In this document: positions 9,063 to 17,887 of the stretch, piece after piece | How positions within the stretch are numbered: position 1 is the first letter of the stretch | Layout of the letters: each line of letters starts with the position of its first letter | From: Brevibacterium renqingii | GTDB lineage: Bacteria; Actinomycetota; Actinomycetes; Actinomycetales; Brevibacteriaceae | NCBI RefSeq assembly: GCF_017808105.1 | Contig: NZ_JADBHF010000008.1 | Coordinates: 62,001-126,000 of the forward strand | DNA: 64,000 bases | Reading direction: 5' to 3' | Notes under the pieces: generated by a model | Told to the model about the DNA's origin: nothing | Seen by the model: the letters and a program-made list of their open reading frames with translations, nothing else | The model's database searches: none | Position numbers and translations under genes: made by a program

Positions 9063-9668
9063 CATTCACTGCCCTACAAGACTGGCACTTCTGCGTCGGG
9101 TTCGGCAGCCGCTTCGAGAGGCGAATCCTGCCGCCTGCACACGCGCACCCGAATGAACTCTGCACAGAACCCTCTGACCTGCATTGGGCCCGACTATTCG
9201 CGTGCGAACCTGCACTCTTGCTCTTTCGACCGGGCGCACTGCAACTTCGGCTCACGCTGTTCCCACTTCCTGGCGCCTCACGAGCTCTCGCGTGCTTCAG
9301 TGAGGTGATTCTGCCACCATGTCCATGACAGCCCCCGGGACACCGTTCGTCGACCGTGCACTCTTCTCGGCTGGTTCTGGCTGCCACACAGACGCTCCCT
9401 CCTGACGTTCCTCGACGAGTGGACGGGTCGCCCGACCCCGAGTTGGTACGAAACAACGACACCGGCGCCCGGCGGACACCCCGAGCTCGCCGCTCAATAG
9501 CCGTCAAGCCGCGCTGCTGCGCCCGACGCGCTTCTGCCAGGAGAGTCGCCGCACCCAGACCCATGAAACAAGCCGCTGACGCCGCCTAGAGTCGTCGCAC
9601 AGGTCAAAAAGCCGGCGTAGTGCCGCTCATGACCTCATGACCGGTCCTGGCTTCGATGGAGTGTCAAC

Positions 9669-9806
9669 GGCCAGCAGGAATTGCTCATCGGCCGCGAGAA
9701 CTGGCACTGGCGGCCAGCGGGACTGCCGATAGCTGGCGAGCGGAATTGCCCACTGGTGGTGGCCAGCGGAACTGCCCATAGATGGCGCGGGGATCTGCGC
9801 ATAGGT
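9669..9806. repeat. Six degenerate tandem units of about 23 bases
   Basis: Six units begin at 9669, 9690, 9712, 9735, 9761 and 9784. The approximate consensus is GGCCAGCGGAACTGCCCATAG plus two bases; unit lengths run 21-26. GTGTCAAC precedes the first unit. Multiple short repeats inside an end that starts TGTCAA recall the terminal regions of IS21-family elements, but no istA or istB gene is recognisable nearby. Confidence 0.7.
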
Positions 9807-9943
9807 GGCCACGATCACCCGACGCCACAGAGATCGCACCTGCGGGGACCAGTCGTGCAGCGTGACCCCTGTTTCGCGGCTCGGACATATCGGACGCGAG
9901 CAGACATTTTCCGTAGGATCGGCTGTCCCACGACCTCGGCTCA

Positions 9944-10007
9944 ACGGCGGACGGGTTCGGGTCAGCGGCACGTCTGGAGCCGACGGCGGACGGGTTCGGG
10001 TCAGCGG
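9944..10007. repeat. 25-base perfect direct repeat, period 39
   Basis: The 25 bases at 9944-9968 (beginning ACGGCGGACGGGTTCG) recur exactly at 9983-10007, with 14 unrelated bases between. Function is unknown. Confidence 0.85.
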
Positions 10008-10175
10008 GAGGGCTTGGTCGGCAGCAATTTGGCTTCCCGAGGAGTCGGTGCGCATCGCGACCCGGCGCAGAAGCCATGCTCGGCAGCTGGTGCCCGGGCA
10101 GGCCATGACCAATCACTGCCGCGGGCGCCTCGGCCCGTCTTCGGCATTCCCTGCCGCCTTCCCGTTTGCGAATGA

Positions 10176-10232
10176 GGTCACTCCGCCGAGGGAACACGGC
10201 GAGAACCACCTATTTTCCTCGGCGGAGTGACC
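10176..10232. repeat. Perfect 16-base inverted repeat with 25-base spacer
   Basis: GGTCACTCCGCCGAGG at 10176-10191 is exactly inverted at 10217-10232. A shorter pair, CGTTTG and CAAACG, flanks it outside. It is too far from both neighbouring operons to be an obvious terminator and could be a REP- or MITE-like element. Confidence 0.75.
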
Positions 10233-10380
10233 ACAAACGTGGCTCGGGATGACCGGTGAGGCGCGACCTGCCCCTGCGATTCATATACCCGTCACCATCA
10301 CGTACACTGCAGTCCACAGATTCCGCCATCACAAGTTTCGGCGTCGGCCCGTATCTCCGTTGCCGGCTGTGAATAGCAGT

Positions 10381-10411
10381 GTGGCCCGGACTCGAAATGA
10401 GTCCGGGCCAC
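10381..10411 (-). terminator. Hairpin after the ctaCDF operon
   Basis: A perfect 13-base stem (GTGGCCCGGACTC with its inverse) closes on a five-base GAAAT loop, 73 bases beyond the ctaF stop. The symmetric structure could act in both directions. Confidence 0.8.
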
Positions 10412-10483
10412 AGAAACTGTGCAACTGTGTCACGCGGGTGAGTCGATCACCTGCCTGACAGCGTCACCATACGGCGTCGGCGA

Positions 10484-10885
10484 TCAGTGGGCGAAGTCCC
10501 CACGATCATGCTCGTAGGACAGGCCCACAAGAGCGATGATCCCGAGCAGTGCACCGAATGGGAAGATCCACCAACCCATCGCGATGCCATAGAACGAGAC
10601 GGCAGCGGCGCCTGCACAGACGATCGGCCACCAGCTCCAGGGGCTGAAGAACCCGTAGTCGGCATCCGCGTCGGAGATCTCGGCATCGTCGTTGTCCTGC
10701 GGCTGACGTCCGACACGACGGTCCGTCAGCCACAAGTAGATCCCGATCATTCCGGACATACCGCCGGTCAGGAGGAGCGCCGGAAAGCCGACCATCTCAT
10801 CGAAACTCGTCGCAAACCCGTAGACGACGGAGATGACGACGAAGAACACGGCGTTGACCATGAAGACGACAATCGATGACTTCAT
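10484..10885 (-). CDS. ctaF: Cytochrome c oxidase subunit IV (actinobacterial type)
   Basis: CtaF is a small structural subunit of the aa3 oxidase found in actinobacteria. The 133-residue protein has four hydrophobic segments around residues 4-26, 33-53, 85-105 and 107-123. A charged loop lies in the middle and [13 protein letters not shown] precedes the second pair. It is the last gene of ctaC-ctaD-ctaF and overlaps the ctaD stop by four bases. M. tuberculosis Rv2199c occupies the same position after ctaC. Confidence 0.9.
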   Translation of the reverse strand: MKSSIVVFMVNAVFFVVISVVYGFATSFDEMVGFPALLLTGGMSGMIGIYLWLTDRRVGRQPQDNDDAEISDADADYGFFSPWSWWPIVCAGAAAVSFYGIAMGWWIFPFGALLGIIALVGLSYEHDRGDFAH

Positions 10886-12579
10886 TTGGCGCCACCTCCG
10901 ACCAGCTGTTCCTCAGAGGAGCTGTGACCCGAGTATTCGAGCAGCTCGGGATGGTTGAGGTCGAATGCAGGACGCTCGGAACGGATCCGCGGCAGCGACG
11001 TGAAGTTGTGGCGCGGCGGTGGGCAGGAGGTCGCCCATTCGAGCGAGGCTCCGTAGCCCCACGGATCATCCACGGTGACCTTCGGCGCGTTGCGGGCGGT
11101 GATCCACACGTTCCAGAAGAACGGAACCATCGACAGACCCAGCAGCAGCGATCCGACCGTCGACACCTGGTTCATCCAGGTGAAGCCGTCCTGCGGCAGG
11201 TAGTCGGCATAACGGCGAGGCATGCCGTCGACACCCAGCCAGTGCTGGACGAGGAAAGTGCCGTGGAAGCCGATGAACAGCATCCAGAAGTGGATGTGAC
11301 CGAGCTTCTCGTTGAGCATCTTGCCGGTCCACTTCGGCCACCAGAAATAGAACCCGGCGAACATCGCGAACACGACCGTGCCGAAGACGACATAGTGGAA
11401 GTGCGCGACGACGAAGTAGGTGTCCGACACCTGCTGATCGAGTGCGGGACTGGCCAGGATCACACCGGTGAGTCCGCCGAACAGGAACGTCGCCAGGAAG
11501 CCGATCGCCCACACGATCGGAGTCTCGAAGGTGATCGACCCTCGCCACATCGTGCCGATCCAGTTGAAGAACTTCACGCCCGTCGGAATCGCGATGAGCA
11601 TAGTCATGAACGCGAAGAACGGCAGCGCGACCACACCGGTGACGTACATGTGGTGGGCCCAGACCGTGACCGACAGCGCGGCGATCGCGATGGTCGCGAA
11701 CACGAGCTCCTTGTACCCGAACACCGGCTTGCGGCTGAAGACGGGGAAGATCTCGGTCACGATGCCGAAGAAAGGCAGCGCGATCACATACACCTCGGGA
11801 TGGCCGAAGAACCAGAACAAGTGCTGCCAGAGAATCGGGCCCCCGTTGCCCGGACTGAATACATGCGAACCGAGCACTCGGTCGGCGCCGAGGACGAGCA
11901 GCGCCGCGGCCAGAGGCTGGAAGGCCATGAGCACGAGCACGCCGGTGATGAGGACGTTCCAGGTGAAGATCGGCATGCGGAACATGGTCATGCCGGGAGC
12001 ACGCATCGTGATGACGGTGGTGATGAAGTTGACCGAGCCGAGGATCGTGCCGAAGCCCTGCAGCGCAAGACCGAGGACCCACAGGTTGCCGCCGGCGCCC
12101 GGTGTGAATGTCGTATTGCTCAATGGTGCGTATGCCGTCCAGCCGAATGACGCCGCACCCTGGGGGGTGAGGAATCCGGAGATGGCCACAAGGCTGCCGA
12201 AGAGGTACATCCAGAAGGCGAAGGCGTTCAGACGCGGGAACGCCACGTCCGGGGCACCGATCTGCAACGGCATGATGACATTCGCGAAACCGGCGAACAG
12301 CGGAGTGGCGAACATCAGCAGCATCAGAGTGCCGTGCATGGTGAACAGCTGGTTGTACTGTTCCTTCGTCTCGACGATCTGCATGCCGGGCTCGAAGAGC
12401 TCGAGGCGGATGATCAGCGCCATCACGCCGCCGACGCAGAAGAAGAAGAACGAGCCGATGAGGTACATGTACCCGATCGTCTTATGGTCCGTCGACGTGA
12501 TCCAGTCGACGATGATCTTGCCCTTGCTCCGTGGAACCACGGGAGCGTCAAGAGCCGCCTGATCCATCGTGGCGGTCAT
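10882..12579 (-). CDS. ctaD: Cytochrome c oxidase subunit I
   Basis: CtaD is the catalytic subunit of the aa3 oxidase, with heme a and the heme a3-CuB site that reduces oxygen and pumps protons. The 565-residue sequence has twelve predicted helices. Signature stretches include the [14 protein letters not shown] histidine helix, FGHPEVY (CuB histidine and cross-linked Tyr), WAHHMY (two CuB histidines) and AHFHYVVFG (heme ligands). It overlaps ctaC and ctaF by four bases on each side, so the three genes are translationally coupled. In M. tuberculosis ctaD is elsewhere, so the compact ctaCDF order is a difference from that block. Confidence 0.97.
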   Translation of the reverse strand: MTATMDQAALDAPVVPRSKGKIIVDWITSTDHKTIGYMYLIGSFFFFCVGGVMALIIRLELFEPGMQIVETKEQYNQLFTMHGTLMLLMFATPLFAGFANVIMPLQIGAPDVAFPRLNAFAFWMYLFGSLVAISGFLTPQGAASFGWTAYAPLSNTTFTPGAGGNLWVLGLALQGFGTILGSVNFITTVITMRAPGMTMFRMPIFTWNVLITGVLVLMAFQPLAAALLVLGADRVLGSHVFSPGNGGPILWQHLFWFFGHPEVYVIALPFFGIVTEIFPVFSRKPVFGYKELVFATIAIAALSVTVWAHHMYVTGVVALPFFAFMTMLIAIPTGVKFFNWIGTMWRGSITFETPIVWAIGFLATFLFGGLTGVILASPALDQQVSDTYFVVAHFHYVVFGTVVFAMFAGFYFWWPKWTGKMLNEKLGHIHFWMLFIGFHGTFLVQHWLGVDGMPRRYADYLPQDGFTWMNQVSTVGSLLLGLSMVPFFWNVWITARNAPKVTVDDPWGYGASLEWATSCPPPRHNFTSLPRIRSERPAFDLNHPELLEYSGHSSSEEQLVGGGAK

Positions 12580-13448
12580 TGTTCAGCACCTTCTTTCGGG
12601 TACCAGTTGCGATCGTACTCCGGTCCCAGCTGGCCTGTGTTGCCCTGTTCGGCAAGCGACTTCGTGTAGTCGGCGAATTCTTCCTTCGACACGACCTTGA
12701 CGTTGAAAAGCATCTCAGAGTGGTACTCGCCGCACAGCTCCGCACACTTGCCGACGTATTCGCCTTCCTTCTCGGCACGCAGATGCAGGCTCTGGTCGTG
12801 GCCGGGAATCATGTCCCGCTTCTCGAGGAAGGCGGGGACCCAGAACGAATGGATGACGTCGCGGGAATGCAGACGGATCTCGAGGTCGGTGTCGACCGGC
12901 AGGTAGAGGACCGGAGCGGACTCCTCGGGCTTTTCGGTGCCGTCGAGTTCGACCTGCCTGCCGGCGTAGTAGACGTTCTCGGTCTCGTAGTTGAAGTCCC
13001 AGGCCCATTGCTTGGCTGCGACTTCGATGACCTGCTCGCCAGGAGTCTCGTCATCGGTCGTCTGCTCCATGACCTGAACGTTCTGGAAGAAGAATCCGAG
13101 GACGAGCACAACCGGGGTGACGGTGAACAGGATCTCGATGGGCATGCTGTAGCGCATCTGGACCGGCAGGCCGCGATCATTCTTGCGGCGGCGGTAGGCG
13201 ACCATCGCCCAGAGGATGAGGCCCCACACGATCAAGCCCACAATCAGCAGGGCGATCCAGGCGCCGTTCCACAGTGATGTGTAGGCATCCGTGTGGTTCG
13301 TCGCACCCTTGGATTCGACGGGGTAGAAGCCTGAAGCGATCTGCTCTTTAGTGCAACCCGATAGCAACGCCGGTATCAACACGGCGCTCAGAATGCCGAG
13401 CCGCTTCGCCCAGGACCGCTGCGGTCCTGACTGATTCGGAGAATCCAC
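12576..13448 (-). CDS. ctaC: Cytochrome c oxidase subunit II, lipoprotein
   Basis: CtaC accepts electrons from QcrC at the dinuclear CuA centre. The 290-residue precursor has a lipobox, LLSGC, with the modified Cys at 32. Two membrane helices span about 62-84 and 104-121. The extracytoplasmic cupredoxin domain carries all CuA ligands: H200, C235, E237, C239, H243 and M246. The GTG at 13448 has GAAAGG seven bases upstream. It is the first gene of the operon, and its 5' region runs toward the end of aat. Confidence 0.96.
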   Translation of the reverse strand: MDSPNQSGPQRSWAKRLGILSAVLIPALLSGCTKEQIASGFYPVESKGATNHTDAYTSLWNGAWIALLIVGLIVWGLILWAMVAYRRRKNDRGLPVQMRYSMPIEILFTVTPVVLVLGFFFQNVQVMEQTTDDETPGEQVIEVAAKQWAWDFNYETENVYYAGRQVELDGTEKPEESAPVLYLPVDTDLEIRLHSRDVIHSFWVPAFLEKRDMIPGHDQSLHLRAEKEGEYVGKCAELCGEYHSEMLFNVKVVSKEEFADYTKSLAEQGNTGQLGPEYDRNWYPKEGAEQ

Positions 13449-13520
13449 GTGCAGCCTTTCACAACGTTCTTCGTCTCTGGTCAGGCCGAGAGACGTGTAC
13501 TTACTCTGTCATCCCCAAGA

Positions 13521-13539
13521 CTACCGCTACAAGCGGTAG
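13521..13539. terminator. Small hairpin between aat and ctaC
   Basis: CTACCGCT pairs with AGCGGTAG around a three-base loop. It lies 19 bases beyond the aat stop codon's far side and 73 bases upstream of ctaC on the same strand. It could be an element of the ctaC leader or a weak attenuator; the sequence alone does not decide. Confidence 0.35.
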
Positions 13540-13557
13540 AAATTCACCTGCGAATGT

Positions 13558-14235
13558 TCATTTGTTGAGAATATCCTGACAGAGACTGCCGCGGAGCGCG
13601 GAATCTAGCCGCGCTGAGTACTCGAGGCCGCTGATCTCCGACACGCCGAGACTCTTGAGATGTGATGTCTGCCACTGAGTGTCGATGAGCCACTCCCCTG
13701 CCTCGGGAGCAGCGGTTCGCGAATCTGTCCGTCCGCGCTCGTCGGCGGCGACGGCGTTGTCGAGCAGACCGACGAGGTGGGCCAACGCCGCCTTCGATGC
13801 GTCACGCCGGGTGTGGAACATCGACTCGCCTGCGAAGAATGATCCGATCGCGACTCCGTACAGGCCGCCGACGAGTTCGTCACCGGCCCAGACCTCCACC
13901 GAATGCGCCCAGCCGTCGGAGTGCAGACCGAGGTAGAGACTGATGATCTCCTCGGTAATCCAGGCACCGGGCCGACTCGGATCGCCGCAGGCACGGATGA
14001 CCCGCTCGAAAGCGCAGTCGGAGCTGAAGGCGAAGTGCTTCATCGACTTCCGCAGGCTCTTGGTCACATGCAGATCTCCGGGCAGGAGGACACCCCGCTG
14101 TCGCGGAGCCCACCATCCCATCCGACCCGTGCCGCCGGCGCCGACGCCCATCGGGAAGAGACCCGCCCTATACGACAGAAGGACCTGGGGCTGCGTTGCC
14201 GTGTAGGACACGGCGCGCAGATCCTCCAGGTCCAT
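13558..14235 (-). CDS. aat: Leucyl/phenylalanyl-tRNA--protein transferase
   Basis: Aat adds Leu or Phe from charged tRNA to proteins with N-terminal Lys or Arg, marking them for ClpS-ClpAP-type degradation. The 225-residue length fits the family. Conserved stretches include YRAGLFPMG, WWAPRQRGVL, the RPGAWITEE segment, AHSVEVW and GGLYGVAIGSFFAGESMF, and the domain ends with LIDTQWQTSHLKSLG. AAGGAA lies eight bases before the ATG. It lies downstream of the erpA-type gene on the same strand. No ClpS gene is visible in the window. Confidence 0.95.
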   Translation of the reverse strand: MDLEDLRAVSYTATQPQVLLSYRAGLFPMGVGAGGTGRMGWWAPRQRGVLLPGDLHVTKSLRKSMKHFAFSSDCAFERVIRACGDPSRPGAWITEEIISLYLGLHSDGWAHSVEVWAGDELVGGLYGVAIGSFFAGESMFHTRRDASKAALAHLVGLLDNAVAADERGRTDSRTAAPEAGEWLIDTQWQTSHLKSLGVSEISGLEYSARLDSALRGSLCQDILNK

Positions 14236-14264
14236 GAGAAGAGTTCCTTCTCGTCAGCCGAGGC

Positions 14265-14618
14265 TCAGTGGAACGAGTCGCCGCAGGCGCAGGATCCACC
14301 GGCGTTCGGGTTGTCGATCGTGAAGCCCTGCTTCTCAATGGTGTCGGAGAAGTCGATGGTCGAGCCGCTGAGGTAGGGAACGCTCATGCGGTCGACGATG
14401 ACCTCGACCCCGTCGAAGTCCCGGACCGCGTCACCATCGAGGTAGCGCTCGTCGAAGTAGAGCTGATAGATCAGACCGGAGCATCCGCCGGGCTGGACGG
14501 CCACACGCAGACGCAGGTCGTCGCGGCCTTCCTGCTCGAGCAGGCTCCGGACCTTGTCAGCGGCGGTCGACGAGAGCTCCACCTCGTGAGTGGCCTCGGC
14601 ATTGTCAGTCACAGTCAT
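14265..14618 (-). CDS. erpA: Iron-sulfur cluster insertion protein, A-type (ErpA/HesB/IscA)
   Basis: A-type carriers bind and hand over [Fe-S] clusters to apo-enzymes. The 117-residue protein has the three invariant cysteines: C46 in PGGCSG, and C110 and C112 in the SCACG tail. The ATG at 14618 follows GAGAGAAGGAG; an upstream in-frame start would add 14 unconserved residues. M. tuberculosis Rv2204c is in a comparable position near ctaC. Likely clients encoded in the window include lipoyl synthase and the Rieske protein. The split between ErpA and IscA names is not resolvable from sequence. Confidence 0.9.
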   Translation of the reverse strand: MTVTDNAEATHEVELSSTAADKVRSLLEQEGRDDLRLRVAVQPGGCSGLIYQLYFDERYLDGDAVRDFDGVEVIVDRMSVPYLSGSTIDFSDTIEKQGFTIDNPNAGGSCACGDSFH

Positions 14619-14697
14619 GGTTACTCCTTCTCTCGTTCCTGCCTCCAGGCTACACCGCAAACAACACCTCCGGCGCGGAAGCTATTCCCCGATCCTC

Positions 14698-16074
14698 TCA
14701 CTGCTGCGAGCCGAGGCGCTGCAGCAGCAGGGCCTCGGCGACGATCGCAGCCCTGAAATCGGGCAGATACAGCGATTCGTTCGCACTGTGGGCACGGGCG
14801 TCGGGATCTTCGACTCCGGTGACGAGGATCGACGCATCCGGGAACACCTCGAGCAGATCGGCGATGAATGGGATGGACCCGCCGATGCCCATCGTCACGG
14901 ACTCGGTGCCCCACGCGTCGGTGAGTGCCTGTCGTGCGGTCTTGACCACGGGGTCGGTCTCCTCGGCCCGCCACGGGCTGCCGCCTTCGGTCTCCCCGAT
15001 GCTCAGCTGCGCGCCGAAGGGCAGGTTGGCCCGCAGGTGCGCTTCGACGGCCCTGACCGCCGAGGCGGGGCTGTCGCCGGGTGCGAGCCGGATCGAGAGC
15101 TTCGCCTTGAGCGAGGACTGAAGGGTGTTCGAGGACACGGCCACATCGGGGATGTCGAGACCGATGACGGTGATCGCCGGCTGTGTCCACAGCCTCGAGG
15201 CCAGCGTGCCCGAGCCGATGAGCTCCGTGGAATCGAGCACTCCGGAATCGGCGCGCAGAGTCGCCTCGTCGTAATCGATCTCGCTGACGCTTTCGCTGTG
15301 GAGCCCGGCGACCGCGACGGAGCCGTTCTCGTCGTGGAGGCTGGCCAGGACCTTCGTCATCGCCATCATCGCGTCCGGAGCCACGCCTCCGTACATGCCC
15401 GAATGGACGGCATGGTCGAGTGTGGAGATCTCGAACTCGACCGCGCACATGCCGCGCAGGCTCGTCGTCAGCGCCGGAGTGCCTGCGGCCCAGTTGCCGG
15501 AGTCGGCGACGACGATGACATCGGAGCGCAGACGTTCCCGATAGGTTTCGAGGAAGCTGCGGAAGCTCGGACTGCCGGCCTCCTCCTCGCCTTCGAAGAA
15601 GAGGGTCACGCCCACGCCGAGGCGGTCGGCCAGCAGACGCAGCGCTGTGAGGTGGACCATGATGCCGGCTTTGTCGTCGGCTGCGCCGCGACCGTAGAGT
15701 CGGTCGCCCTTGCGGGTCGCGACGAAGGGCTCGGTGTCCCAGTCCTCCTCACGTCCCGGCGGCTGCACATCGTGATGGGCGTAGAGGAGGACTGTCGGGG
15801 CGCCTTCGGGAGCAGCGAGCGAAGCGACCACGGCCGGATAGCCGTCGGCGCCGTCGGACTGCTCGGCGGTGAGGATGTCGACCTTCAGGCCGAGCCCCTT
15901 CGCCAGGTCAGCGACCGCCTCGGCGCTGGCGGTGACTCTGGAGGCGTCGAAGCTCGGCCAGGCGACGGAGGGAATGGCCACGAGTTCCGTGAGATCCTGG
16001 ACGACCTCATCGAAGATGGTGTCCAATTCGGCATGCAATTGTGCACTGTCAAGTGCTGAAGTCGATTCGCTCAT
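14698..16074 (-). CDS. M20 family dipeptidase/metallopeptidase
   Basis: This 458-residue zinc peptidase would hydrolyse dipeptides or acyl-amino acids in the cytoplasm. Metal and catalytic motifs of the M20 family are present: YAHHDVQPPG (first zinc His and catalytic Asp), YGRGAADDKAG (bridging Asp), FEGEEEAGSPSF (catalytic Glu-Glu), VVADSGNW (zinc Asp) and a C-terminal histidine in ARAHSANESLYL. The dimerisation domain interrupts the catalytic domain as in carnosinase-like enzymes. The start at 16074 has only GGAG very close upstream. It is divergent from the DUF3043 gene. Confidence 0.9.
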   Translation of the reverse strand: MSESTSALDSAQLHAELDTIFDEVVQDLTELVAIPSVAWPSFDASRVTASAEAVADLAKGLGLKVDILTAEQSDGADGYPAVVASLAAPEGAPTVLLYAHHDVQPPGREEDWDTEPFVATRKGDRLYGRGAADDKAGIMVHLTALRLLADRLGVGVTLFFEGEEEAGSPSFRSFLETYRERLRSDVIVVADSGNWAAGTPALTTSLRGMCAVEFEISTLDHAVHSGMYGGVAPDAMMAMTKVLASLHDENGSVAVAGLHSESVSEIDYDEATLRADSGVLDSTELIGSGTLASRLWTQPAITVIGLDIPDVAVSSNTLQSSLKAKLSIRLAPGDSPASAVRAVEAHLRANLPFGAQLSIGETEGGSPWRAEETDPVVKTARQALTDAWGTESVTMGIGGSIPFIADLLEVFPDASILVTGVEDPDARAHSANESLYLPDFRAAIVAEALLLQRLGSQQ

Positions 16075-16097
16075 TCTCCAAAGGTAGTATTCATCAG

Positions 16098-16709
16098 GTG
16101 TTCGGAAGCAAAAAATCTCGTGCGGAGGACGAATCCTCCGCCTCTCAGCCAGTCAATGACGAATCTCCCACGGACGCCGCGAGTCGGCGCGAAGCGGAGC
16201 GGAAGAAGGGACGGCCGACGCCGAAGCGCAGCGAACAGGAGTCTCTGCGCCGTCAGCCCCTGGTGAACAAGGATCGCAAGGTCGCGAACAGGAAAGCCAA
16301 GGAGCAGCAGCGACAGGACCGCGATCGCGCGCGCATCGGCATGATGAATGGCGAGGAGAAGTACCTCACCAGACGCGACAAAGGCCCCCAGCGCCGTTAT
16401 ATCCGCGATTACATCGATGCCCGGTTCTCGGTCGGGGAGATCTTCATCCCCGCCGCGATCCTCATCCTGGTCATCGCCTTCACCCAGTCCGTGCAGATCC
16501 AGCAGTACTTCACCTACGCGGTGTGGGGCCTCATCGCTCTCATCGTCCTCGACGGGTTCGTGCTCAACTACATCCTCAAGAACCGTCTGCGGACCAAGTT
16601 CGGTTCGGTCGAGCGCGGCATCACCTTCTACGCGATCATGCGCAGCATCCAGCTGCGCCCTCTGCGCATGCCCAAACCGCAGGTCAAGCGCCGCCAGTAC
16701 CCCGAGTGA
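16098..16709 (+). CDS. DUF3043 family membrane protein
   Basis: This 203-residue protein belongs to a conserved actinobacterial family of unknown function. The first 100 residues are extremely charged, rich in Lys, Arg and Glu with many Gln, and end in the conserved YLTRRDKGPQRRYIRDYIDAR. Two membrane helices follow around 113-131 and 139-158. The positive tail ends KPQVKRRQYPE. I choose the GTG at 16098 because an earlier ATG at 16041 lies inside the divergent dipeptidase gene. The stop overlaps the end of pyrD by 26 bases. Confidence 0.85.
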   Translation: MFGSKKSRAEDESSASQPVNDESPTDAASRREAERKKGRPTPKRSEQESLRRQPLVNKDRKVANRKAKEQQRQDRDRARIGMMNGEEKYLTRRDKGPQRRYIRDYIDARFSVGEIFIPAAILILVIAFTQSVQIQQYFTYAVWGLIALIVLDGFVLNYILKNRLRTKFGSVERGITFYAIMRSIQLRPLRMPKPQVKRRQYPE

Positions 16710-17790
16710 GCAGTCGGCTCGACTCGAGGCCGCGGATGACGCGGCCGGGGAAGAACGGACCCGAGTAGATCATCTCCGAATAGACCTGCACCAGATCGGC
16801 GCCCGCGGCCACCCGAGCCCGGGCGTCTTTCGCGTTCGCGACTCCCCCGACGGAGATGACCGTCAGGGCTCCTCCCACGTGGCCTCTGACCAGACGCAGC
16901 ACCTCGAGAGAGCGTTCGGCCAGCGGACGTCCGGAGATCCCTCCGGGCTCTGCGCTCGCGAACTCGGCGTCCGAGCCGGTCAGGACGGAACGGTCGATCG
17001 TCGTGTTCGTCGTGATGAGACCGTCGACTCCCGTTCGCAGGGCGAGATCGCAGATGTCGATGACGTCGTCGTCTGCGAGGTCAGGGGCGATCTTGACGAG
17101 CAGCGGGACATGACCCAGCGTCGATCGCGGGTTCTCGACCACCTCGGCGGCGGTGGAGCGCACGGCTTCGATGATCGGCTCGAGGCTGCTCACCGACTGC
17201 AGATCCCGCAGCCCGGGAGTGTTCGGCGAGCTGACGTTGATGACGAGGTAGTCGGCCAGCGGAGCCAGCGCGCGCGTCGAGGACGCATAGTCGCTCACGG
17301 CATCGGCGGCCTCGACGACCTTCGTCTTGCCGATGTTGATTCCGACCACCGGACGCAGATGCTGCGGAAGGGAGGCGATCCTCTTCCGCTCGGCCGCGAT
17401 GTTGAACGAGGCCTGCCGGGCCCCGTCATTGTTGAAACCCATGCGGTTGAGCAGCGCGAGACTGTCGCGGAGACGGAACAGCCGCGGTCTGTCGTTGCCC
17501 GGCTGGGCGTGCGCCGTGATCGTTCCCACCTCGATGTGTCCGAACCCCAGCGCAGACAGCGCACGCACACCGACGCCGTTCTTATCGAAGCCTGCGGCGA
17601 GTCCGACGCGGTTGGGAAATGGGAGACCGAGGACCTCGACCGGGCTGACGGTGCCCGCCGCGCAGATCCGGCGGAGCAGACGCCCGAGCAGCGGGATCGA
17701 GTCGAGGAAGCGCAGGGCGGAGAAGGAGAGGTGATGGGCGCGCTCGGCGTCCATCGGTGCGAAGAGAATTCTGAAGATCAATGAGTACAC
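16684..17790 (-). CDS. pyrD: Dihydroorotate dehydrogenase (quinone), class 2
   Basis: PyrD oxidises dihydroorotate to orotate in pyrimidine synthesis and passes electrons to menaquinone at the membrane. The 368-residue protein has the N-terminal amphipathic helix of class 2 enzymes (YSLIFRILFAPMDAERAHHL). The flavin barrel follows with GLAAGFDKNGVGV, the NVSSPNTPGLRDLQ catalytic loop (Ser as base) and ISVGGV near the end. The GTG at 17790 matches the family start better than the longer frame from 17829, which adds 13 unrelated residues. It converges on the DUF3043 gene with a 26-base overlap. Confidence 0.93.
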   Translation of the reverse strand: MYSLIFRILFAPMDAERAHHLSFSALRFLDSIPLLGRLLRRICAAGTVSPVEVLGLPFPNRVGLAAGFDKNGVGVRALSALGFGHIEVGTITAHAQPGNDRPRLFRLRDSLALLNRMGFNNDGARQASFNIAAERKRIASLPQHLRPVVGINIGKTKVVEAADAVSDYASSTRALAPLADYLVINVSSPNTPGLRDLQSVSSLEPIIEAVRSTAAEVVENPRSTLGHVPLLVKIAPDLADDDVIDICDLALRTGVDGLITTNTTIDRSVLTGSDAEFASAEPGGISGRPLAERSLEVLRLVRGHVGGALTVISVGGVANAKDARARVAAGADLVQVYSEMIYSGPFFPGRVIRGLESSRLLTRGTGGA

Positions 17791-17887
17791 GTTCCCAGAA
17801 TAGGTCAGACATCCCGGCCGCTTCCGCATCCTGAGCGGTTTGGCATTAGGATCGAATCAACGTTCAAAGACGACTGAAAGGCAACTC

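Larger units (their letters stand above)
9063..10380. other. 1.3 kb without a convincing gene
   Basis: The open frames here (up to about 180 residues on either strand) overlap each other. They are rich in Arg, Ser and Pro in the manner of shadow frames and match no family I know. The stretch holds degenerate tandem repeats (9669-9806), a 25-base direct repeat (9944-10007) and a 16-base inverted repeat (10176-10232). It may be the eroded remains of a mobile element between the two respiratory operons. Confidence 0.6.

Noticed and set aside
7314-9065. 583-residue open frame antisense to qcrB
   Set aside because: It is a shadow of qcrB: composition is dominated by Asp, Glu, Arg and His with no family match, while the plus strand encodes a complete cytochrome b.
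9669-9806. CRISPR array
   Set aside because: The units are contiguous and diverged, without unique spacers, and there are no cas genes.
9627-10209. Open frames of 140-174 residues in the non-coding gap
   Set aside because: They overlap on both strands, cross the repeats, and show no domain or credible ribosome binding site.
10876-12150. 424-residue plus-strand open frame over ctaD
   Set aside because: It is antisense to the complete ctaD and is built from Asp, Glu, Arg and His repeats typical of shadow frames.
16041-16097. Earlier ATG start for the DUF3043 gene
   Set aside because: It lies inside the divergent dipeptidase gene and encodes no conserved sequence.
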